Of a DNA stretch of 64,000 nt, positions 18,673-26,695 are shown piece by piece. Within the stretch, counting starts at the first letter, position 1. The number at the start of each line of letters is the position of its first letter. The notes beneath the pieces are model-generated. The model had not been told where the DNA came from. It saw only the letters and a program-made list of their open reading frames with translations, and ran no database searches. Both the position numbers and the translations under genes were made by a program. The DNA lies in NCBI RefSeq assembly GCF_001905905.1, contig NZ_LIVT01000006.1, positions 237,723-301,722 on the forward strand, read 5' to 3'. Source of the stretch: Streptomyces sp. CB02366 (lineage in GTDB: Bacteria > Actinomycetota > Actinomycetes > Streptomycetales > Streptomycetaceae).

Positions 18673-19542
18673 TCAGCTCCGGCCGGTCGCCGCGGCCGGG
18701 AAGGCTCCCGCCGCCGCGGCCGTGAAGAGGAAGCGGCGCGCCAGCTCGGTGAGCCGCTCCACGCCGTCCGCGCCCAGGTGCGCGTACGGGGCGACGTCCA
18801 TGCGGTCCGTCGCCTCCTCGACCTCCGCGCGCAGCGCCGTCCCGGCATCGGTCAGCGCCAGTTCCTCGCCCGCCTCCAGCAGTCCGCGCTCCCGCAGCCG
18901 GCCGCAGGCCGCCTCCCAGTCGGTGCGGCGCCAGCCGCGGGAGGAGAGGATCCAGCCGATCGCCATGCCCTTCCCGGTGGCCGTGTGGCTGACCAGCGAC
19001 TCCAGCGGGTCCAGGTCGGCCGTGAGCAGGGCGGCGAGGTGCGCGTCGCCCCGGTGTTCGCGCAGCAGCGTCGCCGCGTGCCAGAACGCCAGGTGCGGCT
19101 CCTCGGGCACCGGGAGGTCCGCGTGGGCGGCGTACAGCGGGCGGGCGTGCGGGGTGCACGCCTCGGTGGCGCGCAGCGCGAGGCGGGCCGCCTCCGCCAT
19201 CTCCGCGGAGGCGACGGCCTCCTCGCCGAGCAGCCGGCGCAGCGTCGTGTCCGCCGCCCGCAGCCGGGCCCCGAGGACCGCCTCGGGACCGGCGGTCTCC
19301 CAGACCGCGGGCACATGGCGGGCCACCAGCACGGGGTTGAAGTTGTAGAAGGCGGCGGTGACGGCGCCCGCGCCGACCGCGCCGAGCGCGGCGGCCCGGG
19401 TCGCGAAGTAGGCGGCGGCCGGGTCCTCGATGCCGATCTTCCCCATCTCCACGCCCAGGTCGGGGGAGAAGAAGAGACAGGAGTGCAGCGGGTTGACGGC
19501 GTTGTGGCAGCGGCGTTCCGCGCGGGCCGGGAGAGTATCCAT
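18673..19542 (-). CDS. SCO6745-family protein
   Basis: 289-aa soluble, helix-rich protein that I place in the actinobacterial SCO6745 family from the pattern of its N-terminal half: RCHNAVNPLHSCLFFSPDL, then AAYFATRAAALGAVGAGAVTAAFYNFNPVLVARHVP. The C-terminal half has a winged-helix look (RRTDWEAACGRLRERGLLE followed by LALTDAGTALRAEVEEATDRMD), suggesting a MarR-like fold. Function is unknown. The start codon is within CATACC-flanked sequence upstream of which the DJ-1/AraC gene is divergently read; ATG 19542 gives the whole family N-terminus. It is separate from tex by a hairpin. Confidence 0.75.
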   Translation of the reverse strand: MDTLPARAERRCHNAVNPLHSCLFFSPDLGVEMGKIGIEDPAAAYFATRAAALGAVGAGAVTAAFYNFNPVLVARHVPAVWETAGPEAVLGARLRAADTTLRRLLGEEAVASAEMAEAARLALRATEACTPHARPLYAAHADLPVPEEPHLAFWHAATLLREHRGDAHLAALLTADLDPLESLVSHTATGKGMAIGWILSSRGWRRTDWEAACGRLRERGLLEAGEELALTDAGTALRAEVEEATDRMDVAPYAHLGADGVERLTELARRFLFTAAAAGAFPAAATGRS

Positions 19543-19689
19543 ACCAGAACGTTACCGACTGGTCGGTACGGCAGGGAACCCCGGGGCGGCAGGCCGTGCC
19601 CGGCAGGCGGCGGCCGGACTCGCCGGGCCGGACCGTGGCAGGAAAGGTGGGGCACATGTCATTGCGGCCATCACCGCCCGCCGCCCAGG

Positions 19690-20709
19690 ATGGCGGACGT
19701 GAAGCAGCGAACCGTGCTCGTCGTCCTCTTCGACGGCGTCCAGAGCCTCGATGTGAGCGGCCCGATGGAGGTCTTCGCGGGCGCCTCCCGCGCTGAGGGG
19801 GTCTCCTACGACCTGCGGACCGCCTCGCTCGACGGCGGTCCGGTCCGCTCCACCAGCGGCCTCACCCTGGTTCCCGACGGCCGCCTGGCCGAGGCGCCCG
19901 TACCGCACACCCTGCTGGTCCCCGGGGGCCGGGGCACCCGCGGCTCCCACCCGGAGCTGACCGGCTGGCTGCGCGAGCACGCGCCCCGCGCGGACCGGCT
20001 CGTCTCCGTGTGCACCGGGGCGCTGCTGCTGGCCGAGGCGGGGCTGCTGGACGGCCACCGGGTCACCACCCACTGGAACTACTGCGAGCGGCTGGCCCGC
20101 GACTTCCCGGCCGTCCGGGTCGACCCCGAACCGATCTTCGTACGGGACGGGAGGCTGGCCACGTCGGCGGGCGTCACCGCCGGAATCGACCTCGCCCTCG
20201 CGCTGGTCGAGGAGGACCACGGGCGGGAGCTCGCACTGGACATCGCCCGGCACCTCGTGGTGTTCCTGCGCCGCCCCGGCAACCAGGCCCAGTTCAGCGC
20301 CCAGCTCAGCGCCCAGACCGCGCGGCGCGAACCGCTGCGCGAGGTCCAGCTCTGGATCGACCGGAACCCGGCCGCCGACCTCGGGGTCGACACCCTGGCG
20401 GCCCGCGCCCGGCTCTCGCCCCGGCACTTCGCCCGCGCGTTCCGCGCGGAGACCGGGACGACCCCGGGGCGGTACGTCGAGCGCGTCCGCCTGGAGCACG
20501 CGCGCCGCCTCCTGGAGGACACCGCCGACGGCGTCGAGCAGGTCGCCCGGGCCAGTGGCTACGGCACCTCGGAGGCCATGCGGCGGGCCTTCGTGAAGAC
20601 GCTGGCGACGGCGCCCGCCGAGTACCGCCGCCGCTTCCGCGCCCCCGCTCCGTACCCGGACCGTACGGGCGGACCCCTGCCCGGACCGTACGGGCCGCCC
20701 CGTACCTGA
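19690..20709 (+). CDS. GlxA-type regulator: DJ-1/PfpI domain fused to AraC DNA-binding domain
   Basis: 339-aa transcription factor. Residues 8-175 form a DJ-1/PfpI (class I glutamine-amidotransferase-like) domain with the nucleophile elbow VSVCTGALLLAEAGLLDG (Cys kept) and the following TTHWNY; residues about 215-315 are an AraC-type double helix-turn-helix: DTLAARARLSPRHFARAFRAETGTTP and VEQVARASGYGTSEAMRRAF. A proline-rich tail follows. The open frame reaches much farther upstream, but ATG 19690 is where family similarity begins; GTG 19699 is an alternative. The next gene is a stand-alone DJ-1/PfpI protein 55 bases on, so the regulator probably controls itself and that gene. The ligand is not known. 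Confidence 0.9.
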   Translation: MADVKQRTVLVVLFDGVQSLDVSGPMEVFAGASRAEGVSYDLRTASLDGGPVRSTSGLTLVPDGRLAEAPVPHTLLVPGGRGTRGSHPELTGWLREHAPRADRLVSVCTGALLLAEAGLLDGHRVTTHWNYCERLARDFPAVRVDPEPIFVRDGRLATSAGVTAGIDLALALVEEDHGRELALDIARHLVVFLRRPGNQAQFSAQLSAQTARREPLREVQLWIDRNPAADLGVDTLAARARLSPRHFARAFRAETGTTPGRYVERVRLEHARRLLEDTADGVEQVARASGYGTSEAMRRAFVKTLATAPAEYRRRFRAPAPYPDRTGGPLPGPYGPPRT

Positions 20710-20764
20710 ACCGTACGAGCACCTGAACCGCACCACCCGACCGACCGACAGAGAGGCCGTTCCC

Positions 20765-21400
20765 GTGCAGATCGCCATCGTGCTCTTCGACCGTTTCACC
20801 GCCCTGGACGCGGTGGGCCCCTACGAGATCCTCAGCCGCACGCCCGGCGCCGAGACCGTCTTCGTCGCCGAGCGGACCGGCCCCGTCCGCAACGACACCG
20901 GAAGCCTCGCCCTGGTCGCGGAGAAGACGCTCGCCGAGGTCCCGTCACCCGACGTGGTGATCGTGCCGGGCGGCCCCGGACAGAACGACCAGATGGAGAA
21001 CGAGGCCCTGCTCGGCTGGCTGCGCTCGGCCGACGCCGCCACCACCTGGACGACCTCGGTCTGCACCGGCTCGCTGCTGCTGGCCGCCGCCGGACTGCTC
21101 GCGGGCCGCCGGGCCACCTCGCACTGGCTGGCGCTGGAGGCGCTGAAGGAGTTCGGCGCCGAGCCCACCGGGGAACGCGTCGTCCTCGACGGCAAGTACG
21201 TCACCGCCGCCGGGGTCTCCTCCGGCATCGACATGGGGTTGACCCTGCTCGGCCGGATGGCGGGCGACGACGTGGCGCGCTCGGTGCAGCTCCTCACCGA
21301 GTACGACCCGCAGCCGCCCTACGACAGCGGCTCGCCCGAGAAGGCCCCGGCAGCCCTCGTCGAGGAGTGGCGGGCCAGGAGCCGGCACAGCACGCGGTAG
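20765..21400 (+). CDS. DJ-1/PfpI family protein
   Basis: 211-aa protein of the DJ-1/PfpI superfamily without DNA-binding domain. It opens with QIAIVLFDRFTALDAVGPYEIL, has VVIVPGGPGQND, and the nucleophile elbow TSVCTGSLLLAAAGLLAG followed by RRATSHWLALE, as in cyclohexyl-isocyanide hydratase (InhA type) and the sensor part of GlxA regulators. GTG start with GAGAGG 8-9 bases before it. The protein strongly resembles the sensor half of the preceding gene, pointing to a paralogous pair. It may be an isonitrile hydratase or a glyoxalase III-like enzyme; the substrate is unknown. Confidence 0.88.
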   Translation: MQIAIVLFDRFTALDAVGPYEILSRTPGAETVFVAERTGPVRNDTGSLALVAEKTLAEVPSPDVVIVPGGPGQNDQMENEALLGWLRSADAATTWTTSVCTGSLLLAAAGLLAGRRATSHWLALEALKEFGAEPTGERVVLDGKYVTAAGVSSGIDMGLTLLGRMAGDDVARSVQLLTEYDPQPPYDSGSPEKAPAALVEEWRARSRHSTR

Positions 21401-21419
21401 CCCCTGTCCGCACGCCGCC

Positions 21420-22193
21420 TCACCCGGCGGTCCCGGTGGGCCCCGTGGCGTAGGTGAAGCGGGGCGCTCGCCGCTCCAGGAAGGCGGCGACGCCCTCCGC
21501 CGCGTCCGCGCTGGTGCGGGCCTCGCCGGCCCAGTACGCCTCCCGGTCCGTCCGGCCCGCGGCGAACTCCTTCGCCGCGGCCTGAGTGAGCCGGGACCGC
21601 GACGCCAGCACCCGTATGTACTCCTCGACCCGCTCGTCCAGGCCGCCGGCCGGCAGCACCTCGTCGGCCAGGCCGGTGCGCAGCGCCCGTTCCGTGCCGA
21701 TCAGCTCGCCGGAGAACAGCAGGTGCTTGGCCGTGGCCGGACCCACCAGGGCGACCAGCCGCCGGGTCGAGGAGGCGGGGTAGACGATGCCCAGCTTGGC
21801 CGGGGTGATCCCGAAGGAGGCGCCCTCCTCCGCGAACCGCAGATCGCAGGCGGCGGCCAGCTGGCCGCCGCCCCCCACGCAGTAGCCGCGTACCGCCGCC
21901 AGCGTCGGCAGGGGAAACGCCGCGAGCGCCTCCTCGGCCGCCACCGCCAGGTCCTGCGCGCTCTCCGCGCCCTCCCGCAGTGTGGAGATGTCGGCCCCGG
22001 CGCAGAACGTGTCGCCGGCTCCGGTCAGCACCAGCACCCGGACCGCCGGATCGGCCGACAGCCGGTCCAGCAGTTCCGGCAGGCTCCGCCACATCGCGGG
22101 GGTCATGGCGTTGCGTTTGGCGGGGTTGGCGATCACGACGGTGGCGACGCCGTGCTCGACGGTCGCGACGAGCCGGGGTTCCGTACGGTCCAT
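21420..22193 (-). CDS. Enoyl-CoA hydratase/isomerase family protein
   Basis: 257-aa crotonase-fold protein. The N-terminus VATVEHGVATVVIANPAKRNAMTPAM is typical, as are the oxyanion-hole segments FCAGADISTLREG and GYCVGGGGQLAAACDLRFA. At the hydratase Glu positions stand SFGITPAKLGIVYP: the first Glu site is Gly/Ile-Thr and the second region has no Glu, so this may not be a true hydratase. ATG 22193 is taken as start because the 13 codons upstream lack family similarity. The gene stops 20 bases from the end of the DJ-1 gene, without room for a terminator. Pathway unknown; the beta-oxidation operon is 17 kb away. Confidence 0.85.
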   Translation of the reverse strand: MDRTEPRLVATVEHGVATVVIANPAKRNAMTPAMWRSLPELLDRLSADPAVRVLVLTGAGDTFCAGADISTLREGAESAQDLAVAAEEALAAFPLPTLAAVRGYCVGGGGQLAAACDLRFAEEGASFGITPAKLGIVYPASSTRRLVALVGPATAKHLLFSGELIGTERALRTGLADEVLPAGGLDERVEEYIRVLASRSRLTQAAAKEFAAGRTDREAYWAGEARTSADAAEGVAAFLERRAPRFTYATGPTGTAG

Positions 22194-22273
22194 GTGCCGG
22201 ATGCTATCCCCGCGGTTCGAACCTATGATCAAGAAGGGGTCGCGATCCGGTCACGCACCGTGAGGAGTCGTCG

Positions 22274-22897
22274 ATGAACGAACCGACCGCCGAGGGCCGG
22301 AGGCTGAACCGCAGTTTCGGCCGGCTCGCCCTGCTCGGCGCGCTCCTGGTGATCGCGGGGGTCGTCGGCCTCGTCTACACCGGCGTGGCCACCCTCACCT
22401 CGATGCTCCTCTTCGGCTGGCTGCTGCTCGTCGGCGGCCTGGTCGGGCTGCTGCACGCGGTCGATTCGCGCGGCACGAACTACTTCTGGCTGGGTGTCGT
22501 GGTCGCGGCCCTCAACCTCGCGGCGGGCGTCGTCGTCATCAGACATCCCGTCGGCACGGCCGAGGCGCTGACCATGTTCGCCGCCCTGCTCTTCCTGACC
22601 GGCGGCGTCTTCCGGCTCGTCGGCAGCGTCGTGGTGCGCGGCCCGCAGATGGGGTGGACGCTGCTGCAGGGAGCCTTCGGCCTGCTGCTGGGCCTGCTGG
22701 TGCTGTTCGACTGGCCGCACAGCAGTCTGTACGTCCTGGGCTGCTTCTTCTCGCTGGCGCTGCTGTTCGACGGACTCGGCCTGCTCGCCCTCGGCATCGG
22801 CGGACGGCGCATCCTCGGCGTGGTGTCGGGGCGGCGCGATGGAAGGGCGCCACACGACGGCAGCCCGAGCAAGTCGCCGGAAAGAGAACAGAAATAG
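22274..22897 (+). CDS. HdeD-like (DUF308) membrane protein
   Basis: 207-aa integral membrane protein with six hydrophobic segments between residues 16 and 178, arranged as three helical pairs, as in the HdeD/DUF308 family (LLGALLVIAGVVGLVY; MLLFGWLLLVGGLVGLLHA; WLGVVVAALNLAAGVVVI; TLLQGAFGLLLGLLVL). The last 30 residues are a charged cytoplasmic tail. HdeD in E. coli is an acid-resistance membrane protein; in Streptomyces the function is not known. GAGGAG lies 6 bases before the ATG. It is divergent from the enoyl-CoA hydratase gene over 80 bases. Confidence 0.85.
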   Translation: MNEPTAEGRRLNRSFGRLALLGALLVIAGVVGLVYTGVATLTSMLLFGWLLLVGGLVGLLHAVDSRGTNYFWLGVVVAALNLAAGVVVIRHPVGTAEALTMFAALLFLTGGVFRLVGSVVVRGPQMGWTLLQGAFGLLLGLLVLFDWPHSSLYVLGCFFSLALLFDGLGLLALGIGGRRILGVVSGRRDGRAPHDGSPSKSPEREQK

Positions 22898-23048
22898 TCC
22901 AGAGCCATGCAAGATTTCGCACGTTTGGTCAAATAGCGCCGATACCTGGCTACTTCCGGCCAGTGACACGGGGCGGACCAAGCCATTCCCAACACTCTTT
23001 ACTCGACGGTCAGTGCAGTGCAGTGCGAGTGAGAGCTGGTGCCGGACG

Positions 23049-23504
23049 ATGGAGAGCCTCGGGAGTGCCCCCGCCGACCCCGTGTCGTACGAGGGGGTGT
23101 GGCGCTTCACCGCCCCCGCCGTGGACGCCTCCGTGCCCCGCGCCCGGCACGCCGTACGCGACCTCCTCGGTCGGCAGGGCGTGCCGATCGAGGACGACGT
23201 CCTCCAGGGGTTGCTGCTGATCGTCTCGGAGCTGGTCACCAACGCCGTCAAACACGCGGCGCTGCTCTCGCCCGAGCTGGCCGTGGAGGTGGCCGTCGCC
23301 GCCGACTGGGTCCGGGTCTCGGTCGAGGACGACCACCCCTACCGCCCCACCGCCCTGGAGACGGACTACGCGCAGACCGGCGGCCGGGGGCTGCTGCTGG
23401 TCAAGGTGATCACCGCGGAGGCGGGCGGCGCCTGCGACGTCGAGCACACCGCGAGCGGCGGCAAGAGCATCTGGGCGGCGCTGCCGTTGAAGACGCAGCT
23501 CTGA
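23049..23504 (+). CDS. HATPase_c_2 ATP-binding protein (anti-sigma-factor-like kinase)
   Basis: 151-aa protein of the GHKL fold as found in RsbW/SpoIIAB-type regulators. N-box SELVTNAVKHA (residues 63-73), G1-like VEDDHPYRP, and G2 GGRGLLLVK are present. In Streptomyces many such small kinases act as anti-sigma-like switches or partners of anti-anti-sigma proteins; no target sigma factor adjoins it, so the partner is unknown. ATG 23049 begins where the family alignment starts; the frame stays open upstream for 70 codons. The 150 bases in front are A/T-richer than the surroundings and are probably the promoter. Confidence 0.8.
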   Translation: MESLGSAPADPVSYEGVWRFTAPAVDASVPRARHAVRDLLGRQGVPIEDDVLQGLLLIVSELVTNAVKHAALLSPELAVEVAVAADWVRVSVEDDHPYRPTALETDYAQTGGRGLLLVKVITAEAGGACDVEHTASGGKSIWAALPLKTQL

Positions 23505-23557
23505 CCGCCCGCGACGGGCCCGGCGAAGGGGCGCGCGCACCCCGGCGCCGGGCGGTC
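23503..23557. terminator. Possible bidirectional terminator between HATPase gene and idi
   Basis: GACCGCCCG at the HATPase stop pairs with CGGGCGGTC 46 bases later; inside, a GGGG...CCCC hairpin can form. Convergent genes flank it. Confidence 0.45.
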
Positions 23558-23558
23558 C

Positions 23559-24152
23559 TCACCAGCCCGCCGAGTCCCCCGTCAGCTCGCGGATCGCCGG
23601 GCATGCCGCGTCCAGCACCGTCATGAACCAGGCCGAGAACGGCGCCCGCGCGTGCCGCTCCGCCAGCTCCGCCGCCGTCACGAAGGCCGTCTCCTCGACC
23701 TCCTCCAGGTCCGGCCTCAGCGTCTCCTGCGCCATCCCCACGAACAGGTGGTTGAACTCCTGCTCCACCAGCCCCGAGGCCGGGTCCGGGTGGTTGTAGC
23801 GGACCGTGCCCGCCGCGGCCAGCAGCGAGGGCGAGATCCCCAGCTCCTCGTGCGTACGGCGGGCGGCGGCCGCGAACGGCGCCTCGCCCGGGTAGGGGTG
23901 CCCGCAGCAGGTGTTCGACCAGACGCCGGGGGAGTGGTACTTGCCGAGCGCCCGGCGCTGGAGGAGCAGCCGTCCCTGCTCGTCGAAGAGGAAGACGGAG
24001 AAGGCGCGGTGCAGCTGGCCCGGGGCCTGATGGGCCGCCAGCTTCTCCGCGGTGCCGATGGTGGTGCCGTTCTCGTCGACCAGTTCGAGCATGATCGCGT
24101 CTGCGGTTCCGTCCGACGAGCTGTGCGTCGCGGTGGCTGGTGTGGTCGGCAT
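23559..24152 (-). CDS. idi: Isopentenyl-diphosphate delta-isomerase, type I
   Basis: Interconverts IPP and DMAPP, supplying the allylic primer for prenyl chains; 197-aa cytosolic Nudix-fold metal enzyme. The active-site Cys is C83 in SNTCCGHPYPGE with metal His H85; the second half carries AARRTHEELGI, the conserved Trp/Tyr region TVRYNHPD and the Glu site EQEFNHLFVG. ATG 24152 is chosen because GAAGGATGGG lies just upstream and because the 34 extra codons in the open frame have no similarity. Hopanoid synthesis genes begin 10 kb away on the other strand, so the enzyme feeds that pathway along with others. No terminator-like gap separates it from the CDF gene upstream (115 bases), so they may be co-transcribed. 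Confidence 0.95.
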   Translation of the reverse strand: MPTTPATATHSSSDGTADAIMLELVDENGTTIGTAEKLAAHQAPGQLHRAFSVFLFDEQGRLLLQRRALGKYHSPGVWSNTCCGHPYPGEAPFAAAARRTHEELGISPSLLAAAGTVRYNHPDPASGLVEQEFNHLFVGMAQETLRPDLEEVEETAFVTAAELAERHARAPFSAWFMTVLDAACPAIRELTGDSAGW

Positions 24153-24266
24153 ACCCATCCTTCGCTTTGGTTCCCGGCCTGGTGCGCCGGGCCCCTGGAG
24201 TCCGATCAAGTCTGCCGCACAAAAGCCGCTTGTCCGTACTTCGGGTCCGGGCATGTCCGTCCCGCC

Positions 24267-25208
24267 TCAGTGGCAGAGGCGCGCCTCGTGCTCCGCGTGA
24301 CCGCTCGGCTCCAGTTGGAAGGTGCAGTGCTCCACGTCGAAGTGGTCCCCGAGGCAGCCCTGCAACTCGTGCAGCACCTTCTCGTGCCCTATCGAGTCCA
24401 GCATCTCCTGGCGCACCACCACATGCGCCGAGAGCACCGGCATGCCCGAGGTGATCGTCCAGGCGTGCAGGTCGTGGACGTCCAGGACCCCGGGCAGCGC
24501 CGTGATGTGGGCCCGCACCTCCGCCATGTCCACCCCCTCGGGCGCCGCCTCCAGGAGCACGTTCAGGGTCTCCCGCAGCAGCTTCACCGTCCGGGGGACG
24601 ATCATCAGGCCGATCACCAGCGAGGCGATCGGGTCGGCGGCCTGCCAGCCGGTCGCCATGATGACCCCCGCCGCGACGATCACGGCGAGCGAGCCCAGGG
24701 TGTCGGCCATCACCTCCAGATAGGCGCCCCGCACGTTCAGGCTCTCCTTCTGCCCGCGCATCAGCAGGGAGAGGGAGACGACGTTGGCCACCAGGCCGAC
24801 GGCGGCGAACGCGATGGCGAGGCCGCCCTTCGTCTCGGCCGGGGTGATGAACCGCTCCACCGCCTCGTAGACCAGGTAGGCGCCGACGCCGAGCAGCAGC
24901 AGGCAGTTGGCGAGTGCGGCCAGGATCTCCGCGCGGGCGAAGCCGAAGGTGCGGTGCGGGGAAGCCGGGCGGTTGGCGAAGTGGATGGCGAGCAGGGCCA
25001 TCCCGAGCCCCAGGGCGTCGGTGGCCATGTGGGCGGCGTCCGCGATCAGGGCCAGCGAGTCCGAGAGCACGCCGCCGACGATCTCCATGACCATCACGCT
25101 CAGGGTGATCGCCAGGGCGACCCGGAGCCTGCCCCGGTACGCGGCGGCCGCCGTACCCGTCGGAGGCGGGCCGCCGTGCGTGTGCCCGTGATCGTGGCCA
25201 GCCCCCAT
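24267..25208 (-). CDS. zitB: Zinc-type cation diffusion facilitator exporter
   Basis: 313-aa membrane transporter that exports Zn2+ against H+. Six membrane helices, a short His-rich N-terminus (GHDHGHTHG), and the TM2 metal motif HMATD (AAHMATDALGLG). The TM5 counterpart reads EVMAD, i.e. E-x3-D, where classical zinc CDF members have H-x3-D. The C-terminal cytoplasmic domain (VDMAEVRAHITALPGVLDVHDLHAW) and a terminal EHEARLCH follow. GGAGG lies 8 bases before ATG 25208; the longer open frame is spurious. The S. coelicolor gene next to idi is zitB, which Zur activates; a Zur-like palindrome lies about 95 bases upstream here. Confidence 0.9.
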   Translation of the reverse strand: MGAGHDHGHTHGGPPPTGTAAAAYRGRLRVALAITLSVMVMEIVGGVLSDSLALIADAAHMATDALGLGMALLAIHFANRPASPHRTFGFARAEILAALANCLLLLGVGAYLVYEAVERFITPAETKGGLAIAFAAVGLVANVVSLSLLMRGQKESLNVRGAYLEVMADTLGSLAVIVAAGVIMATGWQAADPIASLVIGLMIVPRTVKLLRETLNVLLEAAPEGVDMAEVRAHITALPGVLDVHDLHAWTITSGMPVLSAHVVVRQEMLDSIGHEKVLHELQGCLGDHFDVEHCTFQLEPSGHAEHEARLCH

Positions 25209-25302
25209 GCGAAACGCCTCCAGCTCCGTAGGACGTGCCGGGGCGGAACCGCCCGGCCCGGCCCAGTGAACTACGGGTGGGGGGTATCGGGCAACACGGG
25301 AC

Positions 25303-25317
25303 TGAACACCGTTGTCA
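25303..25317 (-). promoter_or_regulatory. Zur-like box upstream of zitB
   Basis: TGAACACCGTTGTCA is a 7-1-7 imperfect palindrome (5 of 7 positions symmetrical) keeping the TGA...TCA ends and central spacing of Streptomyces Zur boxes. It is 95 bases before the zitB start, upstream of a possible promoter (TTGCCC near 25293). In S. coelicolor Zur is known to activate zitB from an upstream box. Moderate support only. Confidence 0.45.
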
Positions 25318-25320
25318 TCT

Positions 25321-25355
25321 GCTCTGACCTGCGGAAACGTTCCGCAGGTCAGAGC
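25321..25355 (-). terminator. Perfect 16-bp hairpin downstream of galE
   Basis: GCTCTGACCTGCGGAA pairs without mismatch with TTCCGCAGGTCAGAGC around a 3-base loop. It is 113 bases beyond the galE stop and just ahead of the zitB control region, and most likely ends galE transcription. Since it abuts the Zur-like box, an operator role cannot be excluded. Confidence 0.65.
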
Positions 25356-25370
25356 GCCGACGCCCCGGAA

Positions 25371-25474
25371 CGCCCCCGCGCGGACACGGACCGGACCGCC
25401 CCCGCGCCGACACGGTCGAGGGCGCCCCCGCGCCGACACGGTCAGAGACGTCCCCGCGCCGATACGGTCAGGGG
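25371..25474. repeat. Four tandem 26-base repeats
   Basis: Units start at 25371, 25397, 25423 and 25449 and each begins CGCCCCCGCG(C/G)(C/G)GACACGG or a one- to two-base variant. The last unit reaches into the galE stop codon. The copies are close to identical, so the array is likely to vary in number between strains. Confidence 0.8.
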
Positions 25475-26457
25475 CGCCGCCGCGTGCGGGCCTCGGGGTG
25501 GCGCAGGCACCAGCCCTCCCAGGCCGACTCCACCATCTCCCGCACACCCCGCCGGGCCGTCCAGCCCACCTCGTCGGCGATCCGCGCCGCCGAGGCCACC
25601 GCCTTCGGGGCGTCACCGGCCCGGCGCGGTTCGACCACCGGCGTCAGCTCGTGCCCCGTCACCTCGCCGATCACCTCGGCCAGCTCCCGCACCGAGACGC
25701 CTTCGCCCCGGCCCACGTTCAGCGTCAGGTCGCCGGCGCCCGCCCCGTCCAGCCGCCGCGCGACGGCCAGATGAGCCTCCGCCAGATCCGCGACGTGGAT
25801 GTAGTCGCGGACGCAGGTGCCGTCCGGCGTCGGGTAGTCGTCCCCGAAGATCCTCGGGGCCTCGCCCCGCGTGATGCGCTCGAACATCATCGGCACGATG
25901 TTGAAGACCCCGGTGTCCGCCAGCTCCGGGGCCGCCGCGCCCGCCACGTTGAAGTAGCGCAGACAGGCGGTCGAGATCCCGTGGGCCCTGCCCGCGGCCC
26001 GCACCAGCCACTCGCCGGCGAGCTTGGTCTCGCCGTACGGGTTGATCGGCAGGCAGGGAGTCTCCTCGGTGATGAGGCCCACGTCCGGTACGCCGTAGAC
26101 GGCCGCCGAGGAGGAGAACAGGAAGCGCCGCACCCCCGCCGCGACCACGGCCTCCAGCAGGACGGCCAGCCCGGCGACGTTCTCCCGGTAGTACAGCAGC
26201 GGCTTCTCCACGGACTCGCCGACCTGCTTCTTCGCGGCGAGATGCACCACACCGCTCACCGCGTGGGCGGTGAGCACCCTCTCCAGCAGGGCCCGGTCCG
26301 AGGCGGAGCCCTCCACCACCGTGACGGACTCCGGCAGCCGGTCCACCAGGCCGCTGGAGCGGTCGTCGAGCACCACGACCCGCTCGCCCGCCGTGACCAT
26401 GGCGCGCGCCACGTGCGCCCCGATGTACCCCGCCCCGCCTGTGATCAGCCATGTCAT
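25468..26457 (-). CDS. galE: UDP-glucose 4-epimerase
   Basis: 329-aa extended short-chain dehydrogenase/reductase that interconverts UDP-glucose and UDP-galactose with tightly bound NAD. Seen are GGAGYIGAHVARAM (NAD motif), VVHLAAKKQVGESVEKPLLYY, SSSAAVYG (catalytic Ser) and NPYGETK (Tyr/Lys), then CLRYFNVAGA and YPTPDGTCVRDYIHV, which is the usual GalE pattern. Its stop lies in a tandem-repeat array. It is divergent from the CDP-alcohol transferase/polymer operon over 240 bases, so its sugar nucleotide may feed the glycosyltransferase there; this is inference. Confidence 0.92.
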   Translation of the reverse strand: MTWLITGGAGYIGAHVARAMVTAGERVVVLDDRSSGLVDRLPESVTVVEGSASDRALLERVLTAHAVSGVVHLAAKKQVGESVEKPLLYYRENVAGLAVLLEAVVAAGVRRFLFSSSAAVYGVPDVGLITEETPCLPINPYGETKLAGEWLVRAAGRAHGISTACLRYFNVAGAAAPELADTGVFNIVPMMFERITRGEAPRIFGDDYPTPDGTCVRDYIHVADLAEAHLAVARRLDGAGAGDLTLNVGRGEGVSVRELAEVIGEVTGHELTPVVEPRRAGDAPKAVASAARIADEVGWTARRGVREMVESAWEGWCLRHPEARTRRRP

Positions 26458-26695
26458 GACCGCCAGCCTAAGCGTCCCGCCGCCCGGGGCCGACCGGCGG
26501 TTTGTGGGCCGGGCCCCTGATCGATGATGATGATCGCCGACGCCGGGCGGGCTCGTGGGTTCACCCGAACGGCGCGCAAACGGGCGGTGGACTCGGCCTT
26601 CCGTTCATCCGATAGCCTCAGCCGACACGCCGCCGGCCCGCCATGTGGCCGCGCCCCGGTGTGTCGTCCACGCCAGTGCCAAGGAGTGAGTTCGT

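Noticed and set aside
19690..21400. Transferred or mobile region
   Set aside because: Base composition and codon use match the surroundings; no integrase, transposase or direct repeats seen anywhere in the window.
25371..25474. CRISPR array
   Set aside because: The 26-base units are contiguous without unique spacers and no cas genes are near.
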